Shown: positions 37,322-45,167 of the stretch, in pieces | How the letters are laid out: each line of letters opens with the position of its first letter | How positions within the stretch are numbered: the first letter of the stretch is position 1 | IMG/VR virus record: IMGVR_UViG_3300046507_000489 | Coordinates: 1 to 45,167 of that record | Source of the DNA: a virus | Strand: one strand, 5' to 3' | Length of the DNA: 45,167 nucleotides | Made by a program: the position numbers and the translations under genes | Notes under the pieces: generated by a model | Databases searched by the model: none | The model's input: only the letters and a program-made list of their open reading frames with translations | Told to the model about the DNA's origin: nothing

Positions 37322-40300
37322 TTACCTCTTGAAGACGGTCGCGAGCAGCGCGCGCATGGTGACGTTGACGGTGAAGTTCTGGGGCAGCAGCAGGAACTGG
37401 TAGGTGTGCGTGCCGGCGCCCGGATAATCGACCCAGCAGAAGTTGACCATGCCACCGCAATAGTTGTGGTAGGTCGTCGTCTGACCGGTGCCATTCGAGC
37501 CGCCGGAGCCCGAGACAGTGACAACCGTTCGGGTCTGGTTGATGTAGTCTTGCGATCCATAGATCCCTGCGCCGTTGCGCCAGACGTAGAGCGCGCAAGG
37601 GATGGAGTCAGAAAGGTTCGTCTCGCGCTCGGCGATGGCCGCAGAGCCCCAGAGCTGAACGTAACCGCCAGCCGGAACAGCAATCGCAACCGCCAGAATG
37701 CTCGTGTAGCCGCCGGCACCACAGCCAATCGTATCGCCGGCAGCCGCCGCGGCCGAGCCGGAGCAGGCACCAACGGCCAAAGCGTTGATATCGACACCGC
37801 CGACCGTCAGGAGGTCGGTCGAGATCGAGTGCGCCTTGATGACGGTGGCATCGAGCGAGCCCGCGGCGATCTTGTCGGCGGTGATCGAGCGGGCCGCCAG
37901 CTTGTCGGTGGTGATGGCGTTCGCCTGGATCTTGTTGGCGTTGATCGAGTTGGCGACCAGGTTGTTGGTGTCGATCGAGTTCGCCTGCATATGCGTGGCG
38001 CCGATCGAGTTGGCGGCGATCTGATCGGCCTGGATGGTGCCGGTCTGGATCTTGGCACCATCGATGATCGTGCGACCGTAGTCGACGACCATGTCGTTCG
38101 CACCACGATAGACTGCGACAACCAGGTTGCTCGGATCGAAGGCCGTAACAGCATCGGGGCTCGCGAGAAGCGTCGTGCCACCCTTCACCCAGTAGAGATA
38201 GAGAACGCCAGTCGTCCAGACGGCGAAGTTGGCAGCGATGTTGCGCGAGGCGACGTTGCCGTCGTCGTCGGTGTAGCGGATCGTGCCGGAAGACCAGGCA
38301 ATGTTGTTGACCGTCGGGCTGTTCGAGGAGAACTCGATGCCTTCGACGACAACGCCGCGCTGGCCGATCACCAGCGAGTTTGCCTGGATCGTGTTGGCGC
38401 TGATCACCCCACCGTTGATCTCGGTCGCGTCACTGCCCGAACGCCAGTCAGCAAGCGTCGTCGTGCCGGAGATCTTGATCTTGCCGGGATCGATCTGGGT
38501 CGTGCCGGCGTTGACGAGCCCACCACCATTGGAAAGGTCGACATTGCCGGCCGAGGTCGAAACCTTGACCGTTCCCGCGATGACAGAGCCAGCTTTCAGC
38601 TTACCTGCATCCATCTCAACGATCTGAGCGGACTCGATGAAAGCGGTATCGATCAGTGCGAAGGACGAAATGAGAGCATCCGCGGGCAGTTCACCAGGAT
38701 TGATGGCGCCGACGGTCGCGGAAACTGGTGCTGACCAGTCCGAGCGATTGTTGGAGGTGTCGACCGCACGAATGCGGAAGCTCCAGGAGTCGCCGACCGT
38801 CAGGTTCGAATGAATGAAGGGAGGTGCTGCGCAGGGGTAGATAGATGCCAGACCAGCCTTCGAGGCCTCGATCTCATAGAAGTCGAGGTCGCTGTCGCTG
38901 TTCGGCGTGCAATCGACCCAGACCGAGCGGAAAAGGCCCGTCGCGTGCAGACCGGTCGGGATAGCCGGCGGTGTCGTGTCGACCGCGGCGACGATCGACT
39001 GCTCGGCGCAATAGACAGACGGATTGTTGACGATGTCGAGGGCGCGGACGCGAACCGTATAGGTCCGGCCAGGCATGACCGTCCACTGGTAGTTCGGCTG
39101 ACCCGACGAGCTGGTGACGTAGTTGCCCGCCCCTTCCTTGATCTGAAAGTCGTAGCGGGCAAAGTCGGTTTCGGTATTCAGCGTGACCGTCGCCGACACA
39201 GTCGCGCGCAGCGAGCCGTCGGGCGCGGTGTCGATGCTGGTGGTCAGCGTCAGACCGGTCGGAACAGATGGCGCCTGGGTGTCGAGCAGGCGCTCGGTGT
39301 GCACCTGGACCGGCGGCGCGATCAGCATGCCGTCCTTGCCGAAGGTGTCGTAGGCGCCGATGCGGATGAAATAATCGGTCGCATCCTCGCCAGGGAAGAC
39401 CAGGCGGTCGGCAGTGCCCTCGTAATAAGGCTTGATGGCGGTCGGATCGTAGGTTCCGTTCTTCTCGACCCAGACCTCGACGGCTGCGAAGTCGATCAGG
39501 TTCGGATTTTCCCAGTCGATATAGATCGTTCGGCCGTTGACAGCGGTCTCGATCGCCAGCTCGGGCGGAGGCGGGTTGGAGACCGCAAGGGGTGCCGACA
39601 GGCTTTCGCGCCCGTAGATGTCGGTGACGGTCACCTCGAAGCGGAGATTGCGCGACGGCCAGGCGCTGCCATGAGCAGCGTTGTCGGCGCGGTTCATCTC
39701 GTAGGTATAGACGTAGCTCGGCGTGAAGCAGCGATCGGTGCGCAGCAGCGCGCCATCGGAGGGCCGATAGACCTTGACCGTGTTGTAGGAATAGAACGGG
39801 CTGACGGCGTCGGCGGACAGAAAGCCCGCGGCGATCTGGCTCGTCGTCTGGGCGAAGTTGTTCGACCAGGTGATCGAGGCATTCGGGCCGGTGAAGATGG
39901 GCGAGCCGGGGTGTTCGGTCAGATGAACGTCGGAGACCGTCGGCATCGGCAGATTACCGAAGCCCGCATAGTGATAGGCGAGCGACGCCGGGACCGAACG
40001 CACGGAAGAGTAGCTGACGCCAGAGACCAGGAAGGTGTAATCGCCGACGTCGGGGTCGTCGAGGTCGCAGGACGTGCCCTTGGTGGTCGCCAGCACATAA
40101 TAGCCCTTGGTCGGATGGATGACACCGACTTCATAGGAGCGCGTCGTCCAGTCGGTTCCACCGGCAGACCAGGACAGCGTCAGGCGCTGATGCGTGCGCC
40201 CGTCAGCGATGAAGGAGCTTTCATCGATGCGCAGGCCGGTCGGTGTGTCAGCGGTGGTGCTCGGCCGGGTGTAGGTCTTTGGCTTGAGCGTGATGTCCTG

Positions 40301-42205
40301 TTCGACGCGGGCATACTTGTTCGGATCGTGGAAGAGCGCCGTGACCTTGAAGATGTTCTTCTTCTCTTCCGACATAGCAATGACGCGGTAAAGCCGCGGC
40401 TGAATGTCGGTGCCGGTGATCACCCACATCGCATTGACCATAGGCTGCTCGGTGAGAGCGGCCTTCAGGTTGACGCGCGTGAAGCCCTTCGAGACGCCCT
40501 CCTCGAAGACCTCGTCGGCGAATGAATCAATATTGACTGTCTGCACCTTGCCCGAAGGAAGGGCGACGATGATCGAATAGGTCTCGCCGACCACCCGCTC
40601 GAACGGGAAGTCGAGGTTGAGGTAGTTGGTGCCGAAGCCAGCCAAGCGGCCGCCGAGACGGATCTGAGCCTTGCGCGGATCAGCAACAGCAATGACGTCG
40701 CCAGGCCGAACGTCGGCATGGTCCCAGGAAGCCGAATATTCGACCGTCTCAGTTTCGTTCTCCTCGATGTCGAGGATCCATTTGCCATAGCGATGCGCCA
40801 GGCCGCGCGAGGTGCAGCCGAGATAATCGACGGACTTCTCACGCCAGCCGAAGCGCTGGAGCAGGCTGTTGTTGATGACGACCTCGACGTTCGGCTGATA
40901 GAAGTCGTCCGGATCGTTGTAGGTGACGATCGCAACCGAGTGACGGGCCTTCTTGGAGGTGCCGGAGTATTCGAATTCACCGTCGATGACGTTGGCCGGC
41001 GTGACCAGCTTGACCGGGTCGGCCGGCATATCGGCAGTCGCAAAGACCTGGCCGAGCGACCAGTAGCACATGCCGCGCCAGGCGGTGGTGATCTGCTGGA
41101 GCACCTTATAGGCGTCGTCGCGCGACTTCAGGACACCGTTGAAGGTGTAGCGAGGCTCGTAGATGTCGGCGCCGGTGTCAGCGTTCTTGAAGCCCGACTT
41201 GACCGCCTGGTCGCAATACTGGGCGATCGAGTAGAGCGACCACTTGTCGACCGTGTTGACGTTCAGGAACTCGCCCAGACCATAGCGGTTGTTGGTGAGC
41301 AGGTCGTAGAAGATCCAGGCCGGGTTATTGGTCCAGGCATTCTTGAACGTGCCGTTCCAGATGCCCGAATAGGTGCGATTGATCGGATCGTAGTTCGAAG
41401 GCACCAGCACGATGCGCCCGCGCCAGCGGTAGTAGCGCGCCGGAATGCTCTGGCCCATGTCCTCGGCGTTGACCTCGAGGGCGACAATGCCGGAGTTCGG
41501 ATAGGAGAACTTGCCCTCGATGAGGACCGTGTAGCTTTCGAAATGGGTCTGGTTCTGCAGGCGCTCGTTGGCGCTGTCTGCTGTGAGGCGCACGACGCGG
41601 ATATCCCAGGGACAGCCACCATAGGGCAGCGGAACACGGTGGGCGCGCTGGACCGCCGAGGTGCACTTCTGATTGTCGAGGTGGACTTCCTCAGTGCGCT
41701 GCCAGGAGCCACCATAACCACGCACCTCGAGCGCATAGGCGACCGAAGCGGTCTTCAACTGGCCGCTCTTGGCATCCTGCTCGACAAGCGACGGAAGGTT
41801 GATGATGACGCGCACGGCGTCGGCGTCTGTCTCGTTGATGGTGCGGGTGACCGGGCCGGTCGCAGCCTTCACCTCGACGTTGACGTCATAGGGCACTTCA
41901 GCGGTCGGGAAGCCAGTCAGATAGTCCTGGTCGGGCGTGCCGAGACGCTGCTGCCAGACAACGTTCTGGAAGTTCAGCGAGCCGCCTTCGTTGCGAACCG
42001 GCGTCTGCTCGAAATAGATGCTGGCGTCGCCATTGACGAGGCCGACGTTCGGGCCTTCGCCGACGAGCTCGATGAGACGGGCGCGCGCCTTGGAACGCAG
42101 AGTGTCGGAAGCACTGCTGCCACCGCCACTGCTGGAGCCCTTGCCCTTGCCACCGCTGCTACCGCCCTTGGAGCCCGAGATCAACGTCTTGTCGTGAATG
42201 GTCAT
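37322..42205 (-). CDS. Lambda J-like tail tip / host specificity protein
   Basis: A 1627-residue protein, the largest in the window. After a Gly/Ser/Lys-rich N-terminus (SGSKGGSSGGKGKGSSS), the core has J-type motifs: VNGDASIYFEQTPV, NNPAWIFYDLLTNNRYGLGE, DVRPGDVIAVADP and ELSAPL-type fibronectin III repeats in the middle (ADTPTGLRIDESSF, APSVPTGLTLTTS, PAIPTGLHATGLF). Near the C-terminus is a ladder of short repeats (SIDTNNLVANSINANKIQAN and similar, residues about 1395-1460) likely to form a trimeric stalk, followed by a terminal receptor-contact domain with TYQFLLLPQNF. Preceded by K- and I-like genes in lambda order. An operator-like palindrome lies inside at 40527-40540. Confidence 0.94.
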   Translation of the reverse strand: MTIHDKTLISGSKGGSSGGKGKGSSSGGGSSASDTLRSKARARLIELVGEGPNVGLVNGDASIYFEQTPVRNEGGSLNFQNVVWQQRLGTPDQDYLTGFPTAEVPYDVNVEVKAATGPVTRTINETDADAVRVIINLPSLVEQDAKSGQLKTASVAYALEVRGYGGSWQRTEEVHLDNQKCTSAVQRAHRVPLPYGGCPWDIRVVRLTADSANERLQNQTHFESYTVLIEGKFSYPNSGIVALEVNAEDMGQSIPARYYRWRGRIVLVPSNYDPINRTYSGIWNGTFKNAWTNNPAWIFYDLLTNNRYGLGEFLNVNTVDKWSLYSIAQYCDQAVKSGFKNADTGADIYEPRYTFNGVLKSRDDAYKVLQQITTAWRGMCYWSLGQVFATADMPADPVKLVTPANVIDGEFEYSGTSKKARHSVAIVTYNDPDDFYQPNVEVVINNSLLQRFGWREKSVDYLGCTSRGLAHRYGKWILDIEENETETVEYSASWDHADVRPGDVIAVADPRKAQIRLGGRLAGFGTNYLNLDFPFERVVGETYSIIVALPSGKVQTVNIDSFADEVFEEGVSKGFTRVNLKAALTEQPMVNAMWVITGTDIQPRLYRVIAMSEEKKNIFKVTALFHDPNKYARVEQDITLKPKTYTRPSTTADTPTGLRIDESSFIADGRTHQRLTLSWSAGGTDWTTRSYEVGVIHPTKGYYVLATTKGTSCDLDDPDVGDYTFLVSGVSYSSVRSVPASLAYHYAGFGNLPMPTVSDVHLTEHPGSPIFTGPNASITWSNNFAQTTSQIAAGFLSADAVSPFYSYNTVKVYRPSDGALLRTDRCFTPSYVYTYEMNRADNAAHGSAWPSRNLRFEVTVTDIYGRESLSAPLAVSNPPPPELAIETAVNGRTIYIDWENPNLIDFAAVEVWVEKNGTYDPTAIKPYYEGTADRLVFPGEDATDYFIRIGAYDTFGKDGMLIAPPVQVHTERLLDTQAPSVPTGLTLTTSIDTAPDGSLRATVSATVTLNTETDFARYDFQIKEGAGNYVTSSSGQPNYQWTVMPGRTYTVRVRALDIVNNPSVYCAEQSIVAAVDTTPPAIPTGLHATGLFRSVWVDCTPNSDSDLDFYEIEASKAGLASIYPCAAPPFIHSNLTVGDSWSFRIRAVDTSNNRSDWSAPVSATVGAINPGELPADALISSFALIDTAFIESAQIVEMDAGKLKAGSVIAGTVKVSTSAGNVDLSNGGGLVNAGTTQIDPGKIKISGTTTLADWRSGSDATEINGGVISANTIQANSLVIGQRGVVVEGIEFSSNSPTVNNIAWSSGTIRYTDDDGNVASRNIAANFAVWTTGVLYLYWVKGGTTLLASPDAVTAFDPSNLVVAVYRGANDMVVDYGRTIIDGAKIQTGTIQADQIAANSIGATHMQANSIDTNNLVANSINANKIQANAITTDKLAARSITADKIAAGSLDATVIKAHSISTDLLTVGGVDINALAVGACSGSAAAAAGDTIGCGAGGYTSILAVAIAVPAGGYVQLWGSAAIAERETNLSDSIPCALYVWRNGAGIYGSQDYINQTRTVVTVSGSGGSNGTGQTTTYHNYCGGMVNFCWVDYPGAGTHTYQFLLLPQNFTVNVTMRALLATVFKR
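40527..40540. promoter_or_regulatory. Operator-like palindrome inside the J-like gene (TCAATATTGACTGT)
   Basis: One mismatch at the last base. It lies within coding sequence, about 1.7 kb from the gene start, so it could be a silent match or a binding site acting on elongation. Confidence 0.45.
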
Positions 42206-42208
42206 GCG

Positions 42209-42805
42209 TCAGTTCCCGAGCTGTTCAATGTCGACGCCGCCGGAGATCAGAACTCCGCCGGTGATCACTTCGCCGTAGACGATGGGAATGGGTGAGCCTT
42301 GGGCATACGAGTTGCCGGGGCCACCGAAGATGTAGCTTTCGTTGTTGGCGCTATCGTCGGTCTTGGCTTCCGGCGACAGCATCTGCGAGACGCCCGATGC
42401 AGCCATGGCAAGACCCATCATTGCGAGGCTGCCTGCCTTGACCATGCCACCTGTGAAGGGCACGGCCGCCGCGAGGCCGCCAGGCACGAGGAAGGCAGCG
42501 CCGATCAGGGCAACGCCGATCACGACCTTCATCAGGCCGGAGCGCTTGGAGCCGGCGATGACAGGAACGATGTGCAACGGTGCCCTGCCGAGCCGGTAGG
42601 TCGAGCAGAGCTCCAGGTCGAGATCCATACCGCTCTTCAGCGTTTCGCCGCGAACGACATGCCAGTCACCGGAGCGGATCGCGCCGGCAAATTCCGGGAA
42701 GTTGACCGAGAGCGCACGCACGGCTTCCGCCGCGGTTTCCACCTCGAGCTCGAATTCGCGTCCGAACTTCTTTCCGAGCGAGCCGTGCAGAATGATCTTA
42801 CGCAT
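42209..42805 (-). CDS. Lambda I-like tail assembly protein
   Basis: A 198-residue protein starting MRKIILHGSLGKKFGREFEL; the N-terminal 80 residues resemble the ubiquitin-like fold of lambda gpI (AAEAVRALSVNFPEFAGAI). A hydrophobic stretch follows (VVIGVALIGAAFLVPGGLAAAV), then a glycine-rich C-terminus with SPIPIVYGEVITGGVLISGG, conserved in this family. It lies between the K- and J-like genes, in lambda order. The start at 42805 overlaps the end of the K-like gene by 8 bases. Confidence 0.88.
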   Translation of the reverse strand: MRKIILHGSLGKKFGREFELEVETAAEAVRALSVNFPEFAGAIRSGDWHVVRGETLKSGMDLDLELCSTYRLGRAPLHIVPVIAGSKRSGLMKVVIGVALIGAAFLVPGGLAAAVPFTGGMVKAGSLAMMGLAMAASGVSQMLSPEAKTDDSANNESYIFGGPGNSYAQGSPIPIVYGEVITGGVLISGGVDIEQLGN

Positions 42806-43550
42806 TGTCAGGCCCCACATAACGAAGCCAGACATCAGCGTTTCGCGCCCAGAGCGATGCGGGCTCGCGCCGCGACAGACGATTGGGGAAATGCTGAATG
42901 ATCAACTGATTGTCGACCAGCACGCCCCCATGATTGATCTTGTCGCTGTGAACCTTGATCAGGTAGACGTCGCCCGAGCGGATTTCCGAGAAGTCGATCT
43001 GCTTGAAACCGGCGCGCTTGAAGTTGTCGAGGTAGAGATCCTCGCCCTTGTCCCACCACTGATCGTCGCGCGGGCCTTCCGGCAGCACGATCGGATCGAA
43101 AGGCCAGCCGATGTCCTGTTCGGCGAGCTTGTCCTTGCCGAGCGCGTAGACGTCGCGGATGATCGAGTAGCAGTCGGAGACGCCATGAACGAACTGGCGG
43201 CCGACGATCGGCGCGATGTTGTCGCGATCACCCCAGACGATCAGGTCGCCCATGCGGTCTTCGTCGAGAGGCACGATCGCCCACGGCACGTCGCTGGCGA
43301 CCTGACCTTCCATGTCGGACTTCGACGGATACATCGGCCCGTTCGGGTGCGAATGAATGACCATCTCGATCGGCGCGATCTTGACGACCTTGGCCTGGTC
43401 AGCCGGCGCGATGACGAAATCCTTGAGCGGGTCTTCGGCGATGTTTCGGCAGGGGAAATACTTGCCGGCCGCCACGAGCCCGCAGGACTCGCGTGGGTAT
43501 TCTGCCCTGGCATGCTCTTGTGCTGCCTTGGTGACGGATGCCTCAATCAT
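42798..43550 (-). CDS. Lambda K-like tail protein with JAMM and NlpC/P60 peptidase domains
   Basis: A 250-residue protein with two domains. The N-terminal JAB1/MPN domain has Glu21 in RESCG and HSHP-x7-S-x2-D from His66, the zinc-binding JAMM motif. The C-terminal NlpC/P60 domain has the catalytic Cys127 in GVSDCYSIIRDVY, and His in INHGGVLVDNQ. In lambda, gpK is such a fusion and helps the tail tip assemble or pierce peptidoglycan. The ATG overlaps the L-like stop by one base (TAATG). Confidence 0.93.
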   Translation of the reverse strand: MIEASVTKAAQEHARAEYPRESCGLVAAGKYFPCRNIAEDPLKDFVIAPADQAKVVKIAPIEMVIHSHPNGPMYPSKSDMEGQVASDVPWAIVPLDEDRMGDLIVWGDRDNIAPIVGRQFVHGVSDCYSIIRDVYALGKDKLAEQDIGWPFDPIVLPEGPRDDQWWDKGEDLYLDNFKRAGFKQIDFSEIRSGDVYLIKVHSDKINHGGVLVDNQLIIQHFPNRLSRREPASLWARNADVWLRYVGPDNA

Positions 43551-43560
43551 TATTGACTGA
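43547..43560. promoter_or_regulatory. Operator-like palindrome at the L/K gene junction (TCATTATTGACTGA)
   Basis: One mismatch to TCAATATTGACTGA. It covers the stop of the L-like gene and the start of the K-like gene. Confidence 0.5.
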
Positions 43561-44260
43561 CCCTTCCTGCGCCGGGAAAGCCGCCGAAGGGCAGAACGTT
43601 GCCCCTACCGAAACGCGTCTCGCAGCAGGTCTGCGTGCGGGACGGCGTGTCCTTGTCGGCGGTGGTTGGATTGTTGTTGATGTCGTAGTAGCGATTGCCG
43701 GTGTATGGGCACTGCGCCTTCGAGTAGTCGAAGTTCAACACAGACTTGTTCCAGGCGCGGTAACGCCAGAGGCAAGTGTCGCGCACGACCATGCGACCAG
43801 GGATCATGCGACCTTCCTGGTCGATCGAGGCCGACAGTTCCCATTCGATATAGACCGGGTTCTCGGACGCCTTGCGCTCGATCAGGAAGACGTCGGGACC
43901 GAAGAAGGCGCCGGGATCTGCATCCGGCTGACCATCGAGATGACGCTTGAAGGTGCGGATACGCCGGACCTCACACCCGAGCAGATCGCCCCAGGTGTTG
44001 ACCGCGTTCTGCGCAATGCCATCGGTGTTGGCGAGACGGATGGTCGGCGTGGGCAAAGCCCCCTGCCCCGTTACCTCCAGGCCAGTGAACTCGACGTCCA
44101 TCGGCTGATAGGAGATTCCATCGAACTTGACCGTGTCGGAGATCTCCGCGCCCTGCGTGAAATACTCCACGCCTCCGCCGACCGAGGTAAGGTCGAGACG
44201 GAAGAGTGAAACGTATTCGCCGGGCGAAAGCCTCTGAGCGGTTTGATAGATCGTGACCAT
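43550..44260 (-). CDS. Lambda L-like minor tail protein (Fe-S cluster type)
   Basis: A 236-residue protein. N-terminal TAQRLSPGEYVSLFRLDLTS and FDGISYQPMDVEFTGLEVTG match the gpL pattern, and the C-terminal half has cysteines in VRDTCLWRYRAWN, KAQCPYTG and TQTCCETRFG, equivalent to the four cysteines that bind an iron-sulphur cluster in lambda gpL. It is followed by the K-like gene with a one-base overlap. Start at 44260. The gap upstream contains a promoter whose spacer is filled by an operator palindrome. Confidence 0.9.
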   Translation of the reverse strand: MVTIYQTAQRLSPGEYVSLFRLDLTSVGGGVEYFTQGAEISDTVKFDGISYQPMDVEFTGLEVTGQGALPTPTIRLANTDGIAQNAVNTWGDLLGCEVRRIRTFKRHLDGQPDADPGAFFGPDVFLIERKASENPVYIEWELSASIDQEGRMIPGRMVVRDTCLWRYRAWNKSVLNFDYSKAQCPYTGNRYYDINNNPTTADKDTPSRTQTCCETRFGRGNVLPFGGFPGAGRVSQ

Positions 44261-44286
44261 AGCACCTCGTAGGAGAAGAGGAGACT

Positions 44287-44315
44287 ATCATAAGTCAATA
44301 TTGATTGATCATCAA
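44287..44315 (-). promoter_or_regulatory. Promoter with an operator in its spacer, upstream of the L-like gene
   Basis: Minus strand: TTGATG (44315-44310), 17 bases, TATGAT (44292-44287). The operator 44295-44308 fills the spacer exactly. Confidence 0.6.
44295..44308. promoter_or_regulatory. Dispersed operator palindrome (TCAATATTGATTGA)
   Basis: Located between the -35 and -10 hexamers of the tail gene promoter at 44287-44315, where a bound repressor would exclude RNA polymerase. Confidence 0.75.
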
Positions 44316-44323
44316 CCAAACGA

Positions 44324-44337
44324 TCAGCAATTATTGA
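44324..44337. promoter_or_regulatory. Weak operator-like palindrome (TCAGCAATTATTGA)
   Basis: Diverged copy 15 bases from the operator at 44295-44308; a possible second site for cooperative binding. Confidence 0.4.
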
Positions 44338-44340
44338 ACG

Positions 44341-44697
44341 TCAGGTCTCCAGCGTGTGCGACTGCTCAAAGGTCGCGTTGATCTTGCGCAGGCCACTCGA
44401 CTGAACGTCGTCGGACCAATCAGAGCAAGTCCATTTGACGGGCGTCGTCTCGCGTGGTGGCGTGTAATAGAACGCCTGATCGCCGCCCCGCTCGTCGAGG
44501 AACGATCCGATATCGTCGGCCTGTTCGTCGGTCAGCACGTCCCAGGTCAGCGTCAGCTTGCGCTTGCGATGATTGTAGCCGTCTCGGGTGGGCTGGCTGT
44601 AGCCCTCCCCAAAATCAGCAGCCAGGATCTTGTAGTCGATCTTCCGACCGGTCGCCGGCGAGGGATCGATCGGCGGTTCGAAGGTAGTCAGGGCCAT
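44341..44697 (-). CDS. Lambda M-like minor tail protein
   Basis: A 118-residue protein starting MALTTFEPPIDPSPATGRKI. The core has DFGEGYSQPTRDGYNHRK, LTLTWDVLTDEQADDIGSF and a C-terminal VKWTCSDWS, matching the gpM / phage minor tail family. It lies between the tape measure and L-like genes, as in lambda. Its stop lies 4 bases from the weak operator at 44324-44337. Confidence 0.88.
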   Translation of the reverse strand: MALTTFEPPIDPSPATGRKIDYKILAADFGEGYSQPTRDGYNHRKRKLTLTWDVLTDEQADDIGSFLDERGGDQAFYYTPPRETTPVKWTCSDWSDDVQSSGLRKINATFEQSHTLET

Positions 44698-45167
44698 TAG
44701 GTTCTCCTTCCAGAATTCATGATGTTGCCCGGACGCATCTGTCGGACCATTTCGTCGGCGACGACCCGACGCATCGAGCCTTCCATCTCCTGGGCGACCT
44801 GCTTGGCGAGATCAGCGTTCTGGGCAGGCGAGCCACCACTTGCATTGACGGTCACCGGCGCGTTGATCGACACCTGGTTGATCTGCCCGCCCTGCCCGGC
44901 GCCAAGCGCCTTCATCTGCTCGGGCGTGAAGATGCCTTCGTCCTTCTTCGCAATGATCGGAACCTCGCCGGGCAGCAGGCGCGGGCCGGTCATGCTCATG
45001 GCGCCGGAGTGCAGACGACGAGCACCCTTGAACACGCTCGGGTCGATCATGCGCATCTGCGGAGGCATGCCTGCGAGACCGCCGGTGTGTGCCTGGCCGA
45101 CCTTGGAGAAGAGAGCCTTGGCGCCGGTTGCAGAGCCGGCCGCCGGCGTTGCTCCGCCCTTCATGTT
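44697..45167 (-). CDS. Tape measure protein, C-terminal end, cut by window edge
   Basis: The last 156 codons of a frame running off the right edge. It contains GLAGMPPQ, ARRLHSGAMSMTGPRLLPGE then VPIIAKKDEGIFTPEQMKAL, the conserved C-terminal segment of lambda gpH-type and related tape measure proteins, followed by a polar tail (NADLAKQVAQEMEGSMRRVV). The protein sets tail length and is ejected during infection. Its position right before the M-like gene supports the assignment. Its stop overlaps the M-like ATG by one base. Confidence 0.85.
   Translation of the reverse strand, partial: NMKGGATPAAGSATGAKALFSKVGQAHTGGLAGMPPQMRMIDPSVFKGARRLHSGAMSMTGPRLLPGEVPIIAKKDEGIFTPEQMKALGAGQGGQINQVSINAPVTVNASGGSPAQNADLAKQVAQEMEGSMRRVVADEMVRQMRPGNIMNSGRRT

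Overview
This 45 kb window is part of the genome of a tailed double-stranded DNA phage (siphovirus) of an alphaproteobacterium, most likely a member of the Rhizobiales. The phage evidence is a tail module in lambda order (tape measure, M, L, K, I, J), tail fibres, a lysis cassette with an embedded spanin pair, and a dense, overlapping replication module. The host evidence is a RepC-type replication initiator typical of rhizobial repABC plasmids, CobS/CobT-like proteins of the alphaproteobacterial type, and CTATAT-like -10 elements. Terminase, portal and capsid genes are not present and presumably lie beyond the right end. The window is cut inside a gene at both ends.

Almost all genes are on the minus strand, so the map reads from right to left. 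From 45167 to 28261 lie the late genes: C-terminus of the tape measure, minor tail proteins M, L, K-like, I-like, the large J-like tip protein, small tail or chaperone genes, the lysis cassette (CHAP endolysin, holin candidate, Rz/Rz1), an HTH-metallophosphoesterase resembling phage T5 A1, and three tail fibre/adhesin genes. From 28174 to 21351 come PhoH, a DnaB-type helicase, a DnaG-type primase, a WGR-like protein and an ATP-dependent DNA ligase. From 21246 to 18496 is a divergent control region: a plus-strand ribbon-helix-helix gene and repC with a probable antisense RNA, facing a minus-strand HTH regulator. From 18450 to 9525 come CobT-like (VWA) and CobS-like (AAA+) proteins, a sigma-like protein, a cysteine-motif protein, a DnaE-type polymerase and a possible UvsY-like mediator. 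From 9451 to 1 are a gp32-like SSB, a FEN/5' exonuclease, a UvsX/RecA-like recombinase, small genes, and Mre11/Rad50 (gp47/gp46) homologues.

The replication genes resemble the T4 recombination-dependent replication set (gp32, UvsX, UvsY?, gp46/47, ligase, helicase, primase), but with a bacterial-type DnaE polymerase whose C-terminus carries a UDG-like domain. RepC, a candidate counter-transcript RNA and a probable autoregulated repressor suggest that the phage may also persist as a plasmid.

Two sequence networks run through the window. (1) A 14-bp palindrome, TCAAT-N4-AYTGA, occurs 17 times, usually at gene leaders and in several cases overlapping a recognisable promoter: a dispersed operator system. 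(2) A two-part minus-strand motif, ACCC-N12/13-CTATTA, precedes at least eight early/middle transcription units. It has the geometry of T4 MotA-dependent middle promoters. The window also encodes a sigma-region-2 protein that could be involved. One copy of the motif has no gene behind it, only a terminator about 50 bp further on, and so defines a candidate phage small RNA. All functional assignments are by reading protein and DNA motifs by eye; no database search was run.
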